This document shows, one piece after another, positions 26,417 to 34,721 of a stretch of 64,000 nt of DNA (position 1 is the first letter of the stretch; every line of letters starts with the position of its first letter). The translations under genes and the position numbers were made by a program. The stretch spans positions 186,001 through 250,000 of the forward strand of contig JAJVIK010000010.1 in assembly GCA_022072055.1 (NCBI GenBank), written 5' to 3'. Below the pieces are notes generated by a model. It was not told the origin of the DNA. It searched no databases and saw only the letters and a list, made by a program, of their open reading frames with translations. This DNA is from a bacterium. GTDB taxonomy: Bacteria; Hinthialibacterota; Hinthialibacteria; OLB16.

Positions 26417-28054
26417 ATGCGAATTGAGATTGATTTCGGCTCCTCCAGCGGGAATCTCCGCCGCGCGGTTTTGGTCACGCTCCCGGTGGTTGCGATCGCC
26501 GCGTGCTTGTGGTTCTTCGGGGGCCCGATCCTGGAAACCTGCTCCCCGTTCGCGTTGGCGTTTGTTCTCGCTTACCTCCTGAGTCCGGTGGTGGACTGGA
26601 TCGCCGGGGAGAGGCGCGGGCGGCTTCGAATCCATCGCGCCCTGGCGATTCTACTCCTCTACCTGGGCGTGGGACTCTCCATCCCCATGGTGCTCGCGGC
26701 GATTCTTCCGAGAATCTTCGCCGAGGGCGCCGAATTCGGAAGAAAGGTCTCCCGTGATTATCTCCCCGCGTTAGGCGCTGAGTTGCGCCCACGTCTCGAG
26801 TACTGGTTCTCCGCAAAATCGCTTCTGGAAAACGGAGACTTCACCGAGTGGAACGAGGGCCTTCCCATCGATTGGGAGGCCTCTGAGGACGCGAGATGTT
26901 TCCCCCTGGATGAGGATCCCCCCTCGGGACTTCGAGTTTCCCCCGCGGTCGAGGAGCAGGCTTGGGTGCTGAGTCAGAACCTCGCGGAGCTCCCCTCGGA
27001 TTCCACTTTCACGCTCGCCGTGGTGGTCCGCGAGGCCACGTCCGAGGTGCATGGCTGGACAGTCGCGCTCACCAGTGATCAATCCGCGGCGACGTCCTTT
27101 GCGTGGCGGTCTCCGATTCCCCCGGCGGGAGGGCTTCGCGAGAGCGTGTACATCCCGGCGGAAGTGGAGCGCGCGTTGTTCTCCCTGGAGGCGGAGCCTG
27201 GAGCGGGCGAGATTCGGCTCGAATCGGTGGCGCTGCTTCAGCCCCCACCGCTCCCCTTTTTCCAGCCCGGGTACTGGACTGGCGTGTACGAAGAGTACCG
27301 CCACCTCCTGACATGGTCGAACTTGTCCACGGTGTTCACTTACGGCGCCAAAGGCGCGGGGATGGTGGCGGGGGGCGCGGGCGGGGCCTGGGCATGGCTT
27401 TCCGCGCGCGTGGGCGGCTTGGTTTCGCTCGCCGTGTATGTGGCGCTTCTCTGCGTAATCCTGTTTTACATGCTTCTTGATTTCACGGCCTTCAAGCAGG
27501 GATGTTTGGAGGTCATTCCCGAAAAGTGGAGACCTCGGGCGGTCGGTTTCGCAAGCGAACTGGATCGTCAGCTGGGGGGCTTCATTCGTGGGCAGGCGAT
27601 GGTGTGCCTCTCGGTGGGGCTGATGGTGACTTTCTTCCTGCTCATCCTGCGCGTGCCGTTCGCGATCCCAATCGGGATCGCCGCAGGGTGCTTCAACTTC
27701 ATCCCGTACCTCGGCCCGGCGATGGGGATGATTCCCGCAGTCACGCTCACTCTGCTTGAGTTCTTCGATCCCGAGACAACGGCCAACTGGGTGTTGGTCA
27801 AACTTCTCCTGGTGCTGGGGAGTTTCATGGTGGTGCAAGCCGCCGACGGGCTTCTTATCAGCCCCAAGGTCATGGCCAAAACCGTTGATGTTTCCCCGCT
27901 GGTGGTGATGGCGGCGCTGATGCTCGGGGGAGGGATCGCGGGAGTAACCGGGATGGTGCTGGCGATTCCGATGTACTGTTTGTTGCGGGTGCTGGTGGGG
28001 GAGTATCGCAGGGAGATCCGGGATGAAGCCGGTAGCGCGGGGCCTGAATCGTAG
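26417..28054 (+). CDS. AI-2E/PerM-family transporter with inserted galactose-binding-like domain
   Basis: 545 residues, about 190 longer than typical members. Residues 1-125 carry the first membrane helices (CSPFALAFVLAYLLSPVVDW). The C-terminal part from about 320 has the conserved PerM core, including PFAIPIGIAAGCFNFIPYLG and QAADGLLISPKVM. Between them, residues 133-278 begin SLLENGDFTEWNEGLPIDWE, the hallmark opening of CBM4/9-like jelly-roll modules, and continue as short strands. The insert falls in the first large extracytoplasmic region. The family exports small molecules (AI-2 in one case, Na+/H+ exchange in others); the insert suggests glycan or ligand binding outside. Confidence 0.8.
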   Translation: MRIEIDFGSSSGNLRRAVLVTLPVVAIAACLWFFGGPILETCSPFALAFVLAYLLSPVVDWIAGERRGRLRIHRALAILLLYLGVGLSIPMVLAAILPRIFAEGAEFGRKVSRDYLPALGAELRPRLEYWFSAKSLLENGDFTEWNEGLPIDWEASEDARCFPLDEDPPSGLRVSPAVEEQAWVLSQNLAELPSDSTFTLAVVVREATSEVHGWTVALTSDQSAATSFAWRSPIPPAGGLRESVYIPAEVERALFSLEAEPGAGEIRLESVALLQPPPLPFFQPGYWTGVYEEYRHLLTWSNLSTVFTYGAKGAGMVAGGAGGAWAWLSARVGGLVSLAVYVALLCVILFYMLLDFTAFKQGCLEVIPEKWRPRAVGFASELDRQLGGFIRGQAMVCLSVGLMVTFFLLILRVPFAIPIGIAAGCFNFIPYLGPAMGMIPAVTLTLLEFFDPETTANWVLVKLLLVLGSFMVVQAADGLLISPKVMAKTVDVSPLVVMAALMLGGGIAGVTGMVLAIPMYCLLRVLVGEYRREIRDEAGSAGPES

Positions 28055-28071
28055 CCGCGGCAACCGACCAA

Positions 28072-28130
28072 GCAAAACACAAACAGGGCGGACTCGCGGG
28101 CCGAGCTTCCGGCCAGGCGAAACCGCCCTG
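28072..28130 (-). terminator. terminator downstream of rpmB
   Basis: On the minus strand CAGGGCGG pairs with CCGCCCTG across a loop that itself holds a GGCC/GGCC helix, followed by TTTGTGTTTT. It lies 28 bp after the rpmB stop codon and may also act against readthrough from the convergent permease gene. Confidence 0.75.
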
Positions 28131-28157
28131 TCCCCCTAAATCCGTTTCAGAGAAACG

Positions 28158-28367
28158 TCAAACGTCGAGATTCAGATTCTTGGTCTTGCCCCGAGTGAGC
28201 GAACGCAGAGCCCGCGTGCTGACGAGCACGCGCACCTTCTTGCCGTTGATCATCACTCGCTTCTTCTGAAGGTTCGGCTTAAACCGCCGACTTGTCACAT
28301 TGTGAGCGTGACTGACATCCCGTCCCGCCACGACTTTCTTTCCGGTCAGAGCGCAAACTCTCGGCAT
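28158..28367 (-). CDS. rpmB: 50S ribosomal protein L28
   Basis: 69 residues beginning MPRVCALTGKKVVAGRDVSHAHN, the standard L28 N-terminus, and ending with TRALRSLTRGKTKNLNL. Only one Cys is present, so this is the zinc-free form. The start at 28367 has GAGGAG 4 nt upstream; the longer track ORF has no support. It is monocistronic, with its own terminator, and divergent from nrdR. Confidence 0.95.
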   Translation of the reverse strand: MPRVCALTGKKVVAGRDVSHAHNVTSRRFKPNLQKKRVMINGKKVRVLVSTRALRSLTRGKTKNLNLDV

Positions 28368-28452
28368 GATACTCCTCAAACTCCTCAAAGTCGCTAGAAT
28401 CCATGAGACTATACCGAGGGAAGGCCCCCTGTTCAAGGCCTGTTGACCATCC

Positions 28453-28959
28453 ATGCGCTGTCCTTACTGCTCCGCCGACAATGACCACGTGATCGATTCC
28501 CGCTCGATGCCGGATGGTTCCGCGATTCGACGCCGCCGGGAATGCCTGGCCTGCCACCGTCGCTTCACCACCTATGAGCATGTCGATGAGATCGCGTTGA
28601 TGATCATCAAGAAGGACGGACGGCGCGAGCCTTACAATCGAGAGAAGATCGCGGCCGGAATCCGCACCGCGTGCCAGAAACGACCTATCAGCGAGGACAA
28701 GATCCAGGAGGTGACCGGGTCCATTGAGCAGTGGGTTTTCAGCCAGCCGGAGAAGGAGGTGGAGAGCCACAAGGTCGGGGAGCTGGTGATGGAGACCTTG
28801 CGACACCTCGACCAAGTGGCCTATGTCCGCTTCGCCTCGGTTTACCGTTCGTTCAAGGATGTGAACGAGTTCATGTCCGAGCTCTCACGCCTCTTGGAGC
28901 ATCCCCAACGGATCCGGAAAGAGGTCAAGGGGCGAAGGGGGACACGGGGCCGGAAGTGA
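28453..28959 (+). CDS. nrdR: transcriptional repressor NrdR
   Basis: 168 residues. The N-terminal zinc ribbon has Cys3, Cys6, Cys31 and Cys34, followed by an ATP-cone (VIKKDGRREPYNREK-like stretch) that senses ATP/dATP. NrdR binds NrdR boxes to repress ribonucleotide reductase genes, none of which are in this window. The usual family length is about 150-170 residues. It is separated by 85 bp from divergent rpmB. Confidence 0.95.
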   Translation: MRCPYCSADNDHVIDSRSMPDGSAIRRRRECLACHRRFTTYEHVDEIALMIIKKDGRREPYNREKIAAGIRTACQKRPISEDKIQEVTGSIEQWVFSQPEKEVESHKVGELVMETLRHLDQVAYVRFASVYRSFKDVNEFMSELSRLLEHPQRIRKEVKGRRGTRGRK

Positions 28960-29040
28960 TTCCGCGGGGCGCTCATTCGGGTTCACCGTCCGATGCCGCA
29001 TGGGCTGCGGCGCGCAGCGCCCCACGATGGGACAGCCACG

Positions 29041-30666
29041 ATGGAGCATCTCTGGATCAAGGACCTTCTGGTCATTCTACTCGCGGGCTTCGCGGCCGGG
29101 GCGATCTGCAAACGGCTCGGCGTGTCGCTGCTTGTAGGATATCTGGTGGTCGGGGCGCTGATCGGACCGGGCGCGCTCGGTTGGGTCCACGATGATTCCA
29201 ATCAGATCGAATCCTTCGCGACCGTGGGGGTCCTGCTGCTGCTCTTTTCGGTGGGACTTGAGTTCACGCTTGAGGACTTCGGTAAAATCCTGCGCCCACT
29301 CCTTGTGGGCGGAAGTGTTTTCACGGTCGGGTGCGCGATTCCGGCTTACGCGACCCTGAGGTGGCTTGGGCTTCCCTCAAGCGCGGCGCTGCTTCTCGCG
29401 GTGGCGTTTTCGTTCAGTTCCACCGTCCTGGTCTACAAAGCGCTCGCGGAGTGGGGACAGGTGGCGACTCCGCATGGCACCCGCGCGATGGGAATTGTGG
29501 TTTTTCAGGACATCGCCATGGTCCCCTTCCTGCTCTTCATCCCCCTGCTCGCCGGCGCCGGGGATGCTCCCGCCGCGATGGCGCTTCTCAAACTGCTCGT
29601 CACCTCGGCGGTCCTCGTGCTCTCCGTGTTCGGGCTGCGCTGGACAGTCGGGCGATGGCTGGTGGGAATGCTTGTGGACTTCAAGAGCCCTGAGTTGGTG
29701 GTCCTTTTCACCCTGGTCGTGATCGCCGGGACCGCGTTTGTATCCCACCTCTTGGGGCTGCCGCCCCCATTGGGGGCTTTCCTCGCCGGGATGGTGCTGA
29801 GCGGCAACCGGCTCACGAGCCAGATTGACGCCCTCGCGCTTCCCTTTCGGGAGTCCTTTTCGGCGGTGTTCTTCATCAGCCTTGGATTGCTGCTCGACCC
29901 GGGAATCTACATCAGGGAATGGAGGGGGCTGCTGCCGTTGCTCATCGCCACGCTGGCGCTCAAAACCCTTGTCGGGGCGGCCTCGATGCGAGTCACCGGG
30001 GTTTCTTGGAAGGCCGGATTGGGAATGGGTCTCGGGATATCTCAGCTTGGCGAGTTCTCCTTTGTCCTGGCGCTGGAGGGTGTCCGTTCGGGGATTCTGT
30101 CCGCCGACGCCTATGGGTGGTTCCTGGCCGTGGCCATCGGCAGCCTGGTGGTCACCCCTCAACTCCTCAAGGTGGGATTGGGTTGGACCGCCCTGTCGAA
30201 GGAGAAGGACCGTGAGGGACATGTCCCGGTCCGAACGCTGCCTCCGGACATCCATGACGCGGTGGTGATCGGGGTCGGTCCGATTGGCCGCAAGGTCTTC
30301 TCGAAGCTCGAGGTGGATGGGTTCGACATGGCCCTGATCGACATGAGCCCGGTTAACCTTCACCCCTTCGCGCAACAGGGATTCCGGACCATCGCGGGCG
30401 ACGCTCGCAATGAGGAAATTCTCCGTCGCGCGGAGGTGAATGAATGCGAGCTGATCGTGGTTTGCGTGCCGGATGACCCAATCGCGATTCAGGTGATCAA
30501 GGCGGTTCGGTTGCTCAACCCCAAGGCCCCGATTCTCGCGCGCTGCCGCTACATGGGAAACGCCAATCTCCTGCGCGCCGCGGGCGCGACCGAGGTGGTG
30601 GTGGACGAACGCGAGACCACCACCGCGATAATCCGCGCGCTCTCTCGGGTGGAGGAGCCGGATTAG
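29041..30666 (+). CDS. monovalent cation:proton antiporter-2 (Kef/YbaL type) with TrkA-N domain
   Basis: About 541 residues. Around twelve hydrophobic segments form the CPA2 antiporter domain (residues 1-390), including LFSVGLEFTLEDF and FLAGMVLSGNRLT. A cytoplasmic TrkA-N/RCK domain follows, with nucleotide-binding GVGPIGRKVFSKLE near residue 410. No TrkA-C domain is visible. Probably a K+ or Na+/H+ antiporter gated by nucleotides. The start at 29041 is the first Met adjoining the membrane domain; its Shine-Dalgarno sequence is weak, and an upstream in-frame ATG at 28993 cannot be excluded. Confidence 0.88.
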   Translation: MEHLWIKDLLVILLAGFAAGAICKRLGVSLLVGYLVVGALIGPGALGWVHDDSNQIESFATVGVLLLLFSVGLEFTLEDFGKILRPLLVGGSVFTVGCAIPAYATLRWLGLPSSAALLLAVAFSFSSTVLVYKALAEWGQVATPHGTRAMGIVVFQDIAMVPFLLFIPLLAGAGDAPAAMALLKLLVTSAVLVLSVFGLRWTVGRWLVGMLVDFKSPELVVLFTLVVIAGTAFVSHLLGLPPPLGAFLAGMVLSGNRLTSQIDALALPFRESFSAVFFISLGLLLDPGIYIREWRGLLPLLIATLALKTLVGAASMRVTGVSWKAGLGMGLGISQLGEFSFVLALEGVRSGILSADAYGWFLAVAIGSLVVTPQLLKVGLGWTALSKEKDREGHVPVRTLPPDIHDAVVIGVGPIGRKVFSKLEVDGFDMALIDMSPVNLHPFAQQGFRTIAGDARNEEILRRAEVNECELIVVCVPDDPIAIQVIKAVRLLNPKAPILARCRYMGNANLLRAAGATEVVVDERETTTAIIRALSRVEEPD

Positions 30667-30689
30667 GGGAAACTCGGTTGTGTGATAAC

Positions 30690-33269
30690 ATGCGATCCAT
30701 GAAAAACCTCTTGCCCGCATATGGGCGTTTGTTGGCCCTCTGCCTCGCGGTCACTGCCGCTTTGGGCCAGGAAGCCCCGCGTCTGCTCCCCGACCGAGGA
30801 CTGGCCGGAATCCGGCAGCAGCTGCTCGAGATTGGGACGGACTTGCGCCTGATGTGCGTGGCTGCCCACCCGGATGACGAGGACAGCGAGACTTTGGCCT
30901 ACTACAACCGTGGGCGCGGGGTCCGAACCTCCATTGTGTTGGCGAATTGGGGGGAAGGGGGACAGAACGAGATAGGGTCGGAGCTCTACGAGGAGCTCGG
31001 GGCAATTCGCGCGAGGGAAACTCTAGCCGCGGCTGAACTCCTGGGCACTCGGGTCTACTGTCTGAACCAGAAGGACTTCGGATACTCCAAGACCATCGAG
31101 GAGACCTGGCGGTTCTGGCGGCGGGAGGTAGCGCTGGAGAGGCTGGTTCGTGTCCTCCGCACGGAGCGCCCCCATGTGGTCATCACCAATCACCGGGTGG
31201 GATCGGGGCATGGCAACCACCAAGCGATGGCGGAGCTCATCGCCGAGGCGATTCCACTTGCGGCCTCTCCCGAGGCCTACACCGCCCAGCTTGTGGAGGA
31301 GGGGCTTGTCCCCTGGCGAGTGGAGCGTTTTTTCCAGCAGGCGCGCCACCATGAGGGCCTGCCTGGGGAGGATTACGATGTTGCCATCCGGGTCGCGGAT
31401 CCGGACCCGATTCGCGGACTCACTTTCCAGGAAATTGCCGCCGAGGCGCTTAACCGGCACCGCTCACAAGGCATCAAAGGGGTCTGGGGCCGGGTCAACG
31501 CCGCGCGCGAACAATCCCCGGTGAATGCTTTCCGATTGGTCGTGGGAGATCGGCCTGAGGGGAAGCTGCGGGACCTTTTTGAGGGGATGGCTGGGGCTTG
31601 GTGGCTGGATGGAAGCGCTACACCCTTCAAGGACTTAGGGCCTGCTGAGGCTGCAACGGCGTCTGAGCGGCAATTCAACGCGGCTCTCCGGCGCGCGCTG
31701 TCAAACCTGCTCGTGGACCGCTTGAAGGTGGAAGCGAGTGTCTCCGAGGCCATCGCCTCGCTCTCCGCGCGGGCCGTTGAAGTGGATTCCGCCACCGAGT
31801 GGGAACGGTTCCCTCCGGAAGCGGTCCTCGGTGAGAAAGAGTTCTGGTCGGCGGAAGACATGGAGCGATACCAGCGCCAGGTCTTGGAGACCCTGGAATC
31901 GATCGGCGACAAGCAACGTCGATTGGAGCGAATCCTTGGTGACCTGTGGGTCATTCGCTTGGAGATTCGGAACGAGGGGAAGTCCCCCACGCCGGGTGAG
32001 GTGTCCGAGGTCATTCTGGAGGTTTCGAATCGAGGGGAGATCGATGTTGAGATTGAATCCCTACGCCTTGAAGCCCCGGTGGGGTGGACCGTGGAAGGGA
32101 TCCGAGAAGAAGGGGCGGCGGACGCGCGGGCGACCCTCGCGCCGGGCGAGAAACACACTCGGCGCTTCCATGTCGGGGTGGCGCCCGAAGAGCCGCCCAC
32201 TCTTCCAGCCGCCGAGTCGCTTTACCGGGCGCTCCGACCTTGGCCATCCAACCTCAGAGGCTTGGTCTTGCTCAAGCGAGCAGACCGATACGGCCGAGTC
32301 GAGGGCGAATATCGTTTGGAGATCGAGCCGGCCTGGGAGCTTCGTTTCCATCCGGCCGCGCCGCTCTTGCGCGCGGACCGAGTCGCGGAGACCTCACTCT
32401 CCCTGGAGGTGGTGAGACATGCTCGGGAGCCGAAAGACGCCACGGTTGCCGTGACTTTTCCGGATGGCCAAAGGCAAACCCTTCGTCTTTCCGGGAGTGA
32501 GATGCTTCAGGAGGCAGTCCCACTTGAATGGAAGCCCTCATCCTCCCTTGGGGTGGGAAAGCATTCGCTTGTGGCCACCCTGCTCGCGCCGGACGCGAGG
32601 ATTGAATCCCGCGAAACCCTCGCGTTCGTCGATGTGGCTGTTCCTCCAGATTTGGTGGTGGGGATTATCCGGTCCTATGACACCACTCTCCCGGATGCCC
32701 TCTCGAAACTCGGGATCCCTCACGCCCTGATATCGGACGAAGATCTGGAAAGCGGAGACCTCACACGGTTCGGGACCATCCTGGTGGACATCCGAGGGTA
32801 CTTGGAGCGACCCGCGCTGGCCAAGGCCAACAAGCGCCTGCTGGCCTTCGCGGAACAAGGGGGGCATCTGGTGGTCTTCTATCACAAGACCTTCGAATGG
32901 AATGACGCGGACCCGCCGTACGCTCCCTATCCGCTCCTGCTCTCAGGAGGACGAGTCACCGAGGAGGACGCTCCGGTCACGGTCCTCGCCCCGGGACACA
33001 GGTTCTTCCATTTCCCCAACGAGATCCGCGCGGATGACTGGGATGGATGGATTCAGGAGCGCGGACTCTATTTCCCCGACCGCTACTCTTCCGAATACAC
33101 GGAGCTCGTGGCCCTTGGGGACAGCGGCTCGGAGCCGCTCAAGGGGGGAATTCTTTGGGCGAAGGCCGGCAAGGGGAGCTATGTTTACACTTCTCTGGCG
33201 TGGTATCGCCAGCTTCGCGGCCTGGTCCCTGGGGCTTATCGGCTCTTTGCCAACCTGATCACGCCCTAG
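30690..33269 (+). CDS. secreted PIG-L family deacetylase with C-terminal amidotransferase-like domain
   Basis: About 859 residues with a signal peptide (MKNLLPAYGRLLALCLAVTAALGQ). The N-terminal third is a PIG-L/LmbE zinc deacetylase domain with AHPDDED and the distal HGNHQAM metal motif. The middle, around residues 400-650, holds beta-sandwich segments typical of NPCBM/CARDB-like modules. The last 200 residues (VVGIIRSYDTTLPDALSKLGI and GGHLVVFYHKTFEW) look like a GATase1-like fold without an obvious catalytic Cys. It probably deacetylates N-acetyl sugars outside the cytoplasm. The start could be 30690 or 30699. Confidence 0.82.
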   Translation: MRSMKNLLPAYGRLLALCLAVTAALGQEAPRLLPDRGLAGIRQQLLEIGTDLRLMCVAAHPDDEDSETLAYYNRGRGVRTSIVLANWGEGGQNEIGSELYEELGAIRARETLAAAELLGTRVYCLNQKDFGYSKTIEETWRFWRREVALERLVRVLRTERPHVVITNHRVGSGHGNHQAMAELIAEAIPLAASPEAYTAQLVEEGLVPWRVERFFQQARHHEGLPGEDYDVAIRVADPDPIRGLTFQEIAAEALNRHRSQGIKGVWGRVNAAREQSPVNAFRLVVGDRPEGKLRDLFEGMAGAWWLDGSATPFKDLGPAEAATASERQFNAALRRALSNLLVDRLKVEASVSEAIASLSARAVEVDSATEWERFPPEAVLGEKEFWSAEDMERYQRQVLETLESIGDKQRRLERILGDLWVIRLEIRNEGKSPTPGEVSEVILEVSNRGEIDVEIESLRLEAPVGWTVEGIREEGAADARATLAPGEKHTRRFHVGVAPEEPPTLPAAESLYRALRPWPSNLRGLVLLKRADRYGRVEGEYRLEIEPAWELRFHPAAPLLRADRVAETSLSLEVVRHAREPKDATVAVTFPDGQRQTLRLSGSEMLQEAVPLEWKPSSSLGVGKHSLVATLLAPDARIESRETLAFVDVAVPPDLVVGIIRSYDTTLPDALSKLGIPHALISDEDLESGDLTRFGTILVDIRGYLERPALAKANKRLLAFAEQGGHLVVFYHKTFEWNDADPPYAPYPLLLSGGRVTEEDAPVTVLAPGHRFFHFPNEIRADDWDGWIQERGLYFPDRYSSEYTELVALGDSGSEPLKGGILWAKAGKGSYVYTSLAWYRQLRGLVPGAYRLFANLITP

Positions 33270-33281
33270 TTCACGGCTCGT

Positions 33282-33932
33282 TCAGTCCTCCGCCCCGCCC
33301 TCCTCATCCTCCACGCGCTGGGGGATGTACCCCTTGGGTCGGAAGTACTTTCGTTCAGGGAAGATGTCGCTGCTCTTGTAGGGTCCGAACAGTCCGAGGA
33401 GTGTGGAGGTCTTGAAATACGAATCCCCATGCACCGGACCAATCCTCCAAAGCAGCTTTTCGGTCTTGGGGTGATAGCCGAAGAGCTGCATGCGGCAATA
33501 CCCTTGCTGGTGGTTGGAGTTGAAGAGGGAGATTCCTCCCACGGGCGCGGGAACCTCCGGGTGAGTGGTGGCGATCAGGGGGATCCCGAAGTTTCCAATC
33601 CAAATGTCGCTCCCGACCGATTCCACGAGCGCCTTGACCACCACATCAGAACCCGTGACGCTCTCGACCAGCTTGGCCCCCTCGGCGGCGAGGTGACGTC
33701 GGATGCATTCCTGCACAAAGTCCTTTTCAAGCTCCTGGACAGCGCTCACTTTGAGCTTGACTCGTTTCCCGGCCAAGCGGTCCCAGCGAACATCCTCAAG
33801 CGCGCGCTCCACCGCCGCGGTCACCAGATACTGCTCCGTGGCGGTGCGCCCGTGCAGGCGACTCTCGATCGAGGTGCATCCGGAAAAGAACAGAACGGAT
33901 AGGGCCAAAGCCTGAAAACGAAGGGAGCGCAT
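33282..33932 (-). CDS. lipoprotein of unknown function
   Basis: 216 residues with a lipoprotein signal ending at Cys19 (LFFSGCT). The mature part begins with RTATEQYLVTAAVERAL and contains a predicted alpha/beta core, seen in uncharacterised lipoproteins of planctomycete-like bacteria. No catalytic motif is apparent. It sits between the convergent PIG-L gene (12 bp gap) and the long non-coding region before dnaA. Confidence 0.7.
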   Translation of the reverse strand: MRSLRFQALALSVLFFSGCTSIESRLHGRTATEQYLVTAAVERALEDVRWDRLAGKRVKLKVSAVQELEKDFVQECIRRHLAAEGAKLVESVTGSDVVVKALVESVGSDIWIGNFGIPLIATTHPEVPAPVGGISLFNSNHQQGYCRMQLFGYHPKTEKLLWRIGPVHGDSYFKTSTLLGLFGPYKSSDIFPERKYFRPKGYIPQRVEDEEGGAED

Positions 33933-34128
33933 GTCCCCTCAACCTAGCACAACCGCAAGCCGGTGGGGAACCGCGCGGCCCTCGGAGCGCGCGCCCGGAG
34001 CATGCTCGGAAGCGGCAACCGACTGTTAAGATTGGGCTTGCTAAAGGACTTGCCTTCAAGGACGAAAAAGGGTTGCCCGACGCGGTTCGGTGTGTTAACT
34101 TCCCCTAAGTTCAAAGAAACAAGCGGCT

Positions 34129-34137
34129 TGTGGATAA
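34129..34137 (-). promoter_or_regulatory. DnaA box
   Basis: TGTGGATAA on the plus strand is the exact reverse complement of the consensus TTATCCACA. It lies about 590 bp before the dnaA start. Confidence 0.65.
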
Positions 34138-34292
34138 CCTGTGCAAGGATCCCATTTTTAGGAAACCCAAGCCGACGGGTGGGGACAGGCCAAGGTCCCC
34201 GGGTTGTTGTGATTACGTTGGATTGACTGTAGTCGCGTACTTGAGGAGAAACGGTCGGACTTGGTTTGCGGCAAGCCCGACCCGCAGAGGGG

Positions 34293-34338
34293 TGCTGTCG
34301 GTTTAAGTCGCTCAAATTCTTCAACTTAAGCGACAGCA
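34293..34338. repeat. imperfect inverted repeat in the dnaA upstream region
   Basis: TGCTGTCG-GT-TTAAG and CTTAAG-CGACAGCA are inverted copies separated by about 17 bases. This could form a cruciform or bind a dimeric protein. Confidence 0.6.
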
Positions 34339-34346
34339 GCAACGGG

Positions 34347-34371
34347 TTGTACGGGTGATACTTGTACGGGT
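34347..34371. repeat. tandem direct repeat in the dnaA upstream region
   Basis: TTGTACGGGT occurs twice with a 15-bp period (34347-34356 and 34362-34371), iteron-like, immediately after the inverted repeat. Confidence 0.6.
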
Positions 34372-34721
34372 TTGTGTAGGAATTGCGGGTGAAGGCGACC
34401 CTTTTTGCCCGTGATTTCATCCCCATTTAGGGGCCCTGGCCCGAAGGATTTCCACCCATTCTCCCACCCGATGCCTCTGGTGGAGCCATCCACCCTCCCA
34501 AGGCCGCGCCTGTCTGTTGAAAAACTGTGAGTGAATGCGCCCGAAGACGGGTGATTTCTGAGGATTGGGAGGCGAGGCGGGCTGTTCCGAGTAAACCCAT
34601 CAAGACGCCGACATCAGAGACCGCCTCGCGGAGGGGAGTGGGCGCCGTAGGGCCCGATGGCTCGCGAGGAACCCAGTGCGGGTTGGGATGGGACAGGAAT
34701 CAAGCCGGGCTTTCTCTTTTC

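Larger units (their letters stand above)
33933..34721. other. non-coding region upstream of dnaA, candidate oriC
   Basis: 789 bp without a convincing gene. It carries one perfect DnaA box (34129-34137), an imperfect inverted repeat (34293-34338) and a tandem 10-bp direct repeat (34347-34371). Non-coding sequence next to dnaA is the usual oriC position, but only one consensus box was found and no clear AT-rich unwinding element stands out. Autoregulation of dnaA through the single box is an alternative. rpmH and dnaN are not adjacent. Confidence 0.45.

Noticed and set aside
33944-34426. 160-aa minus-strand ORF in the dnaA upstream region
   Set aside because: Composition is basic and low in structure, it covers the DnaA box and repeats, it lacks a Shine-Dalgarno sequence, and it does not resemble rpmH or any known protein.
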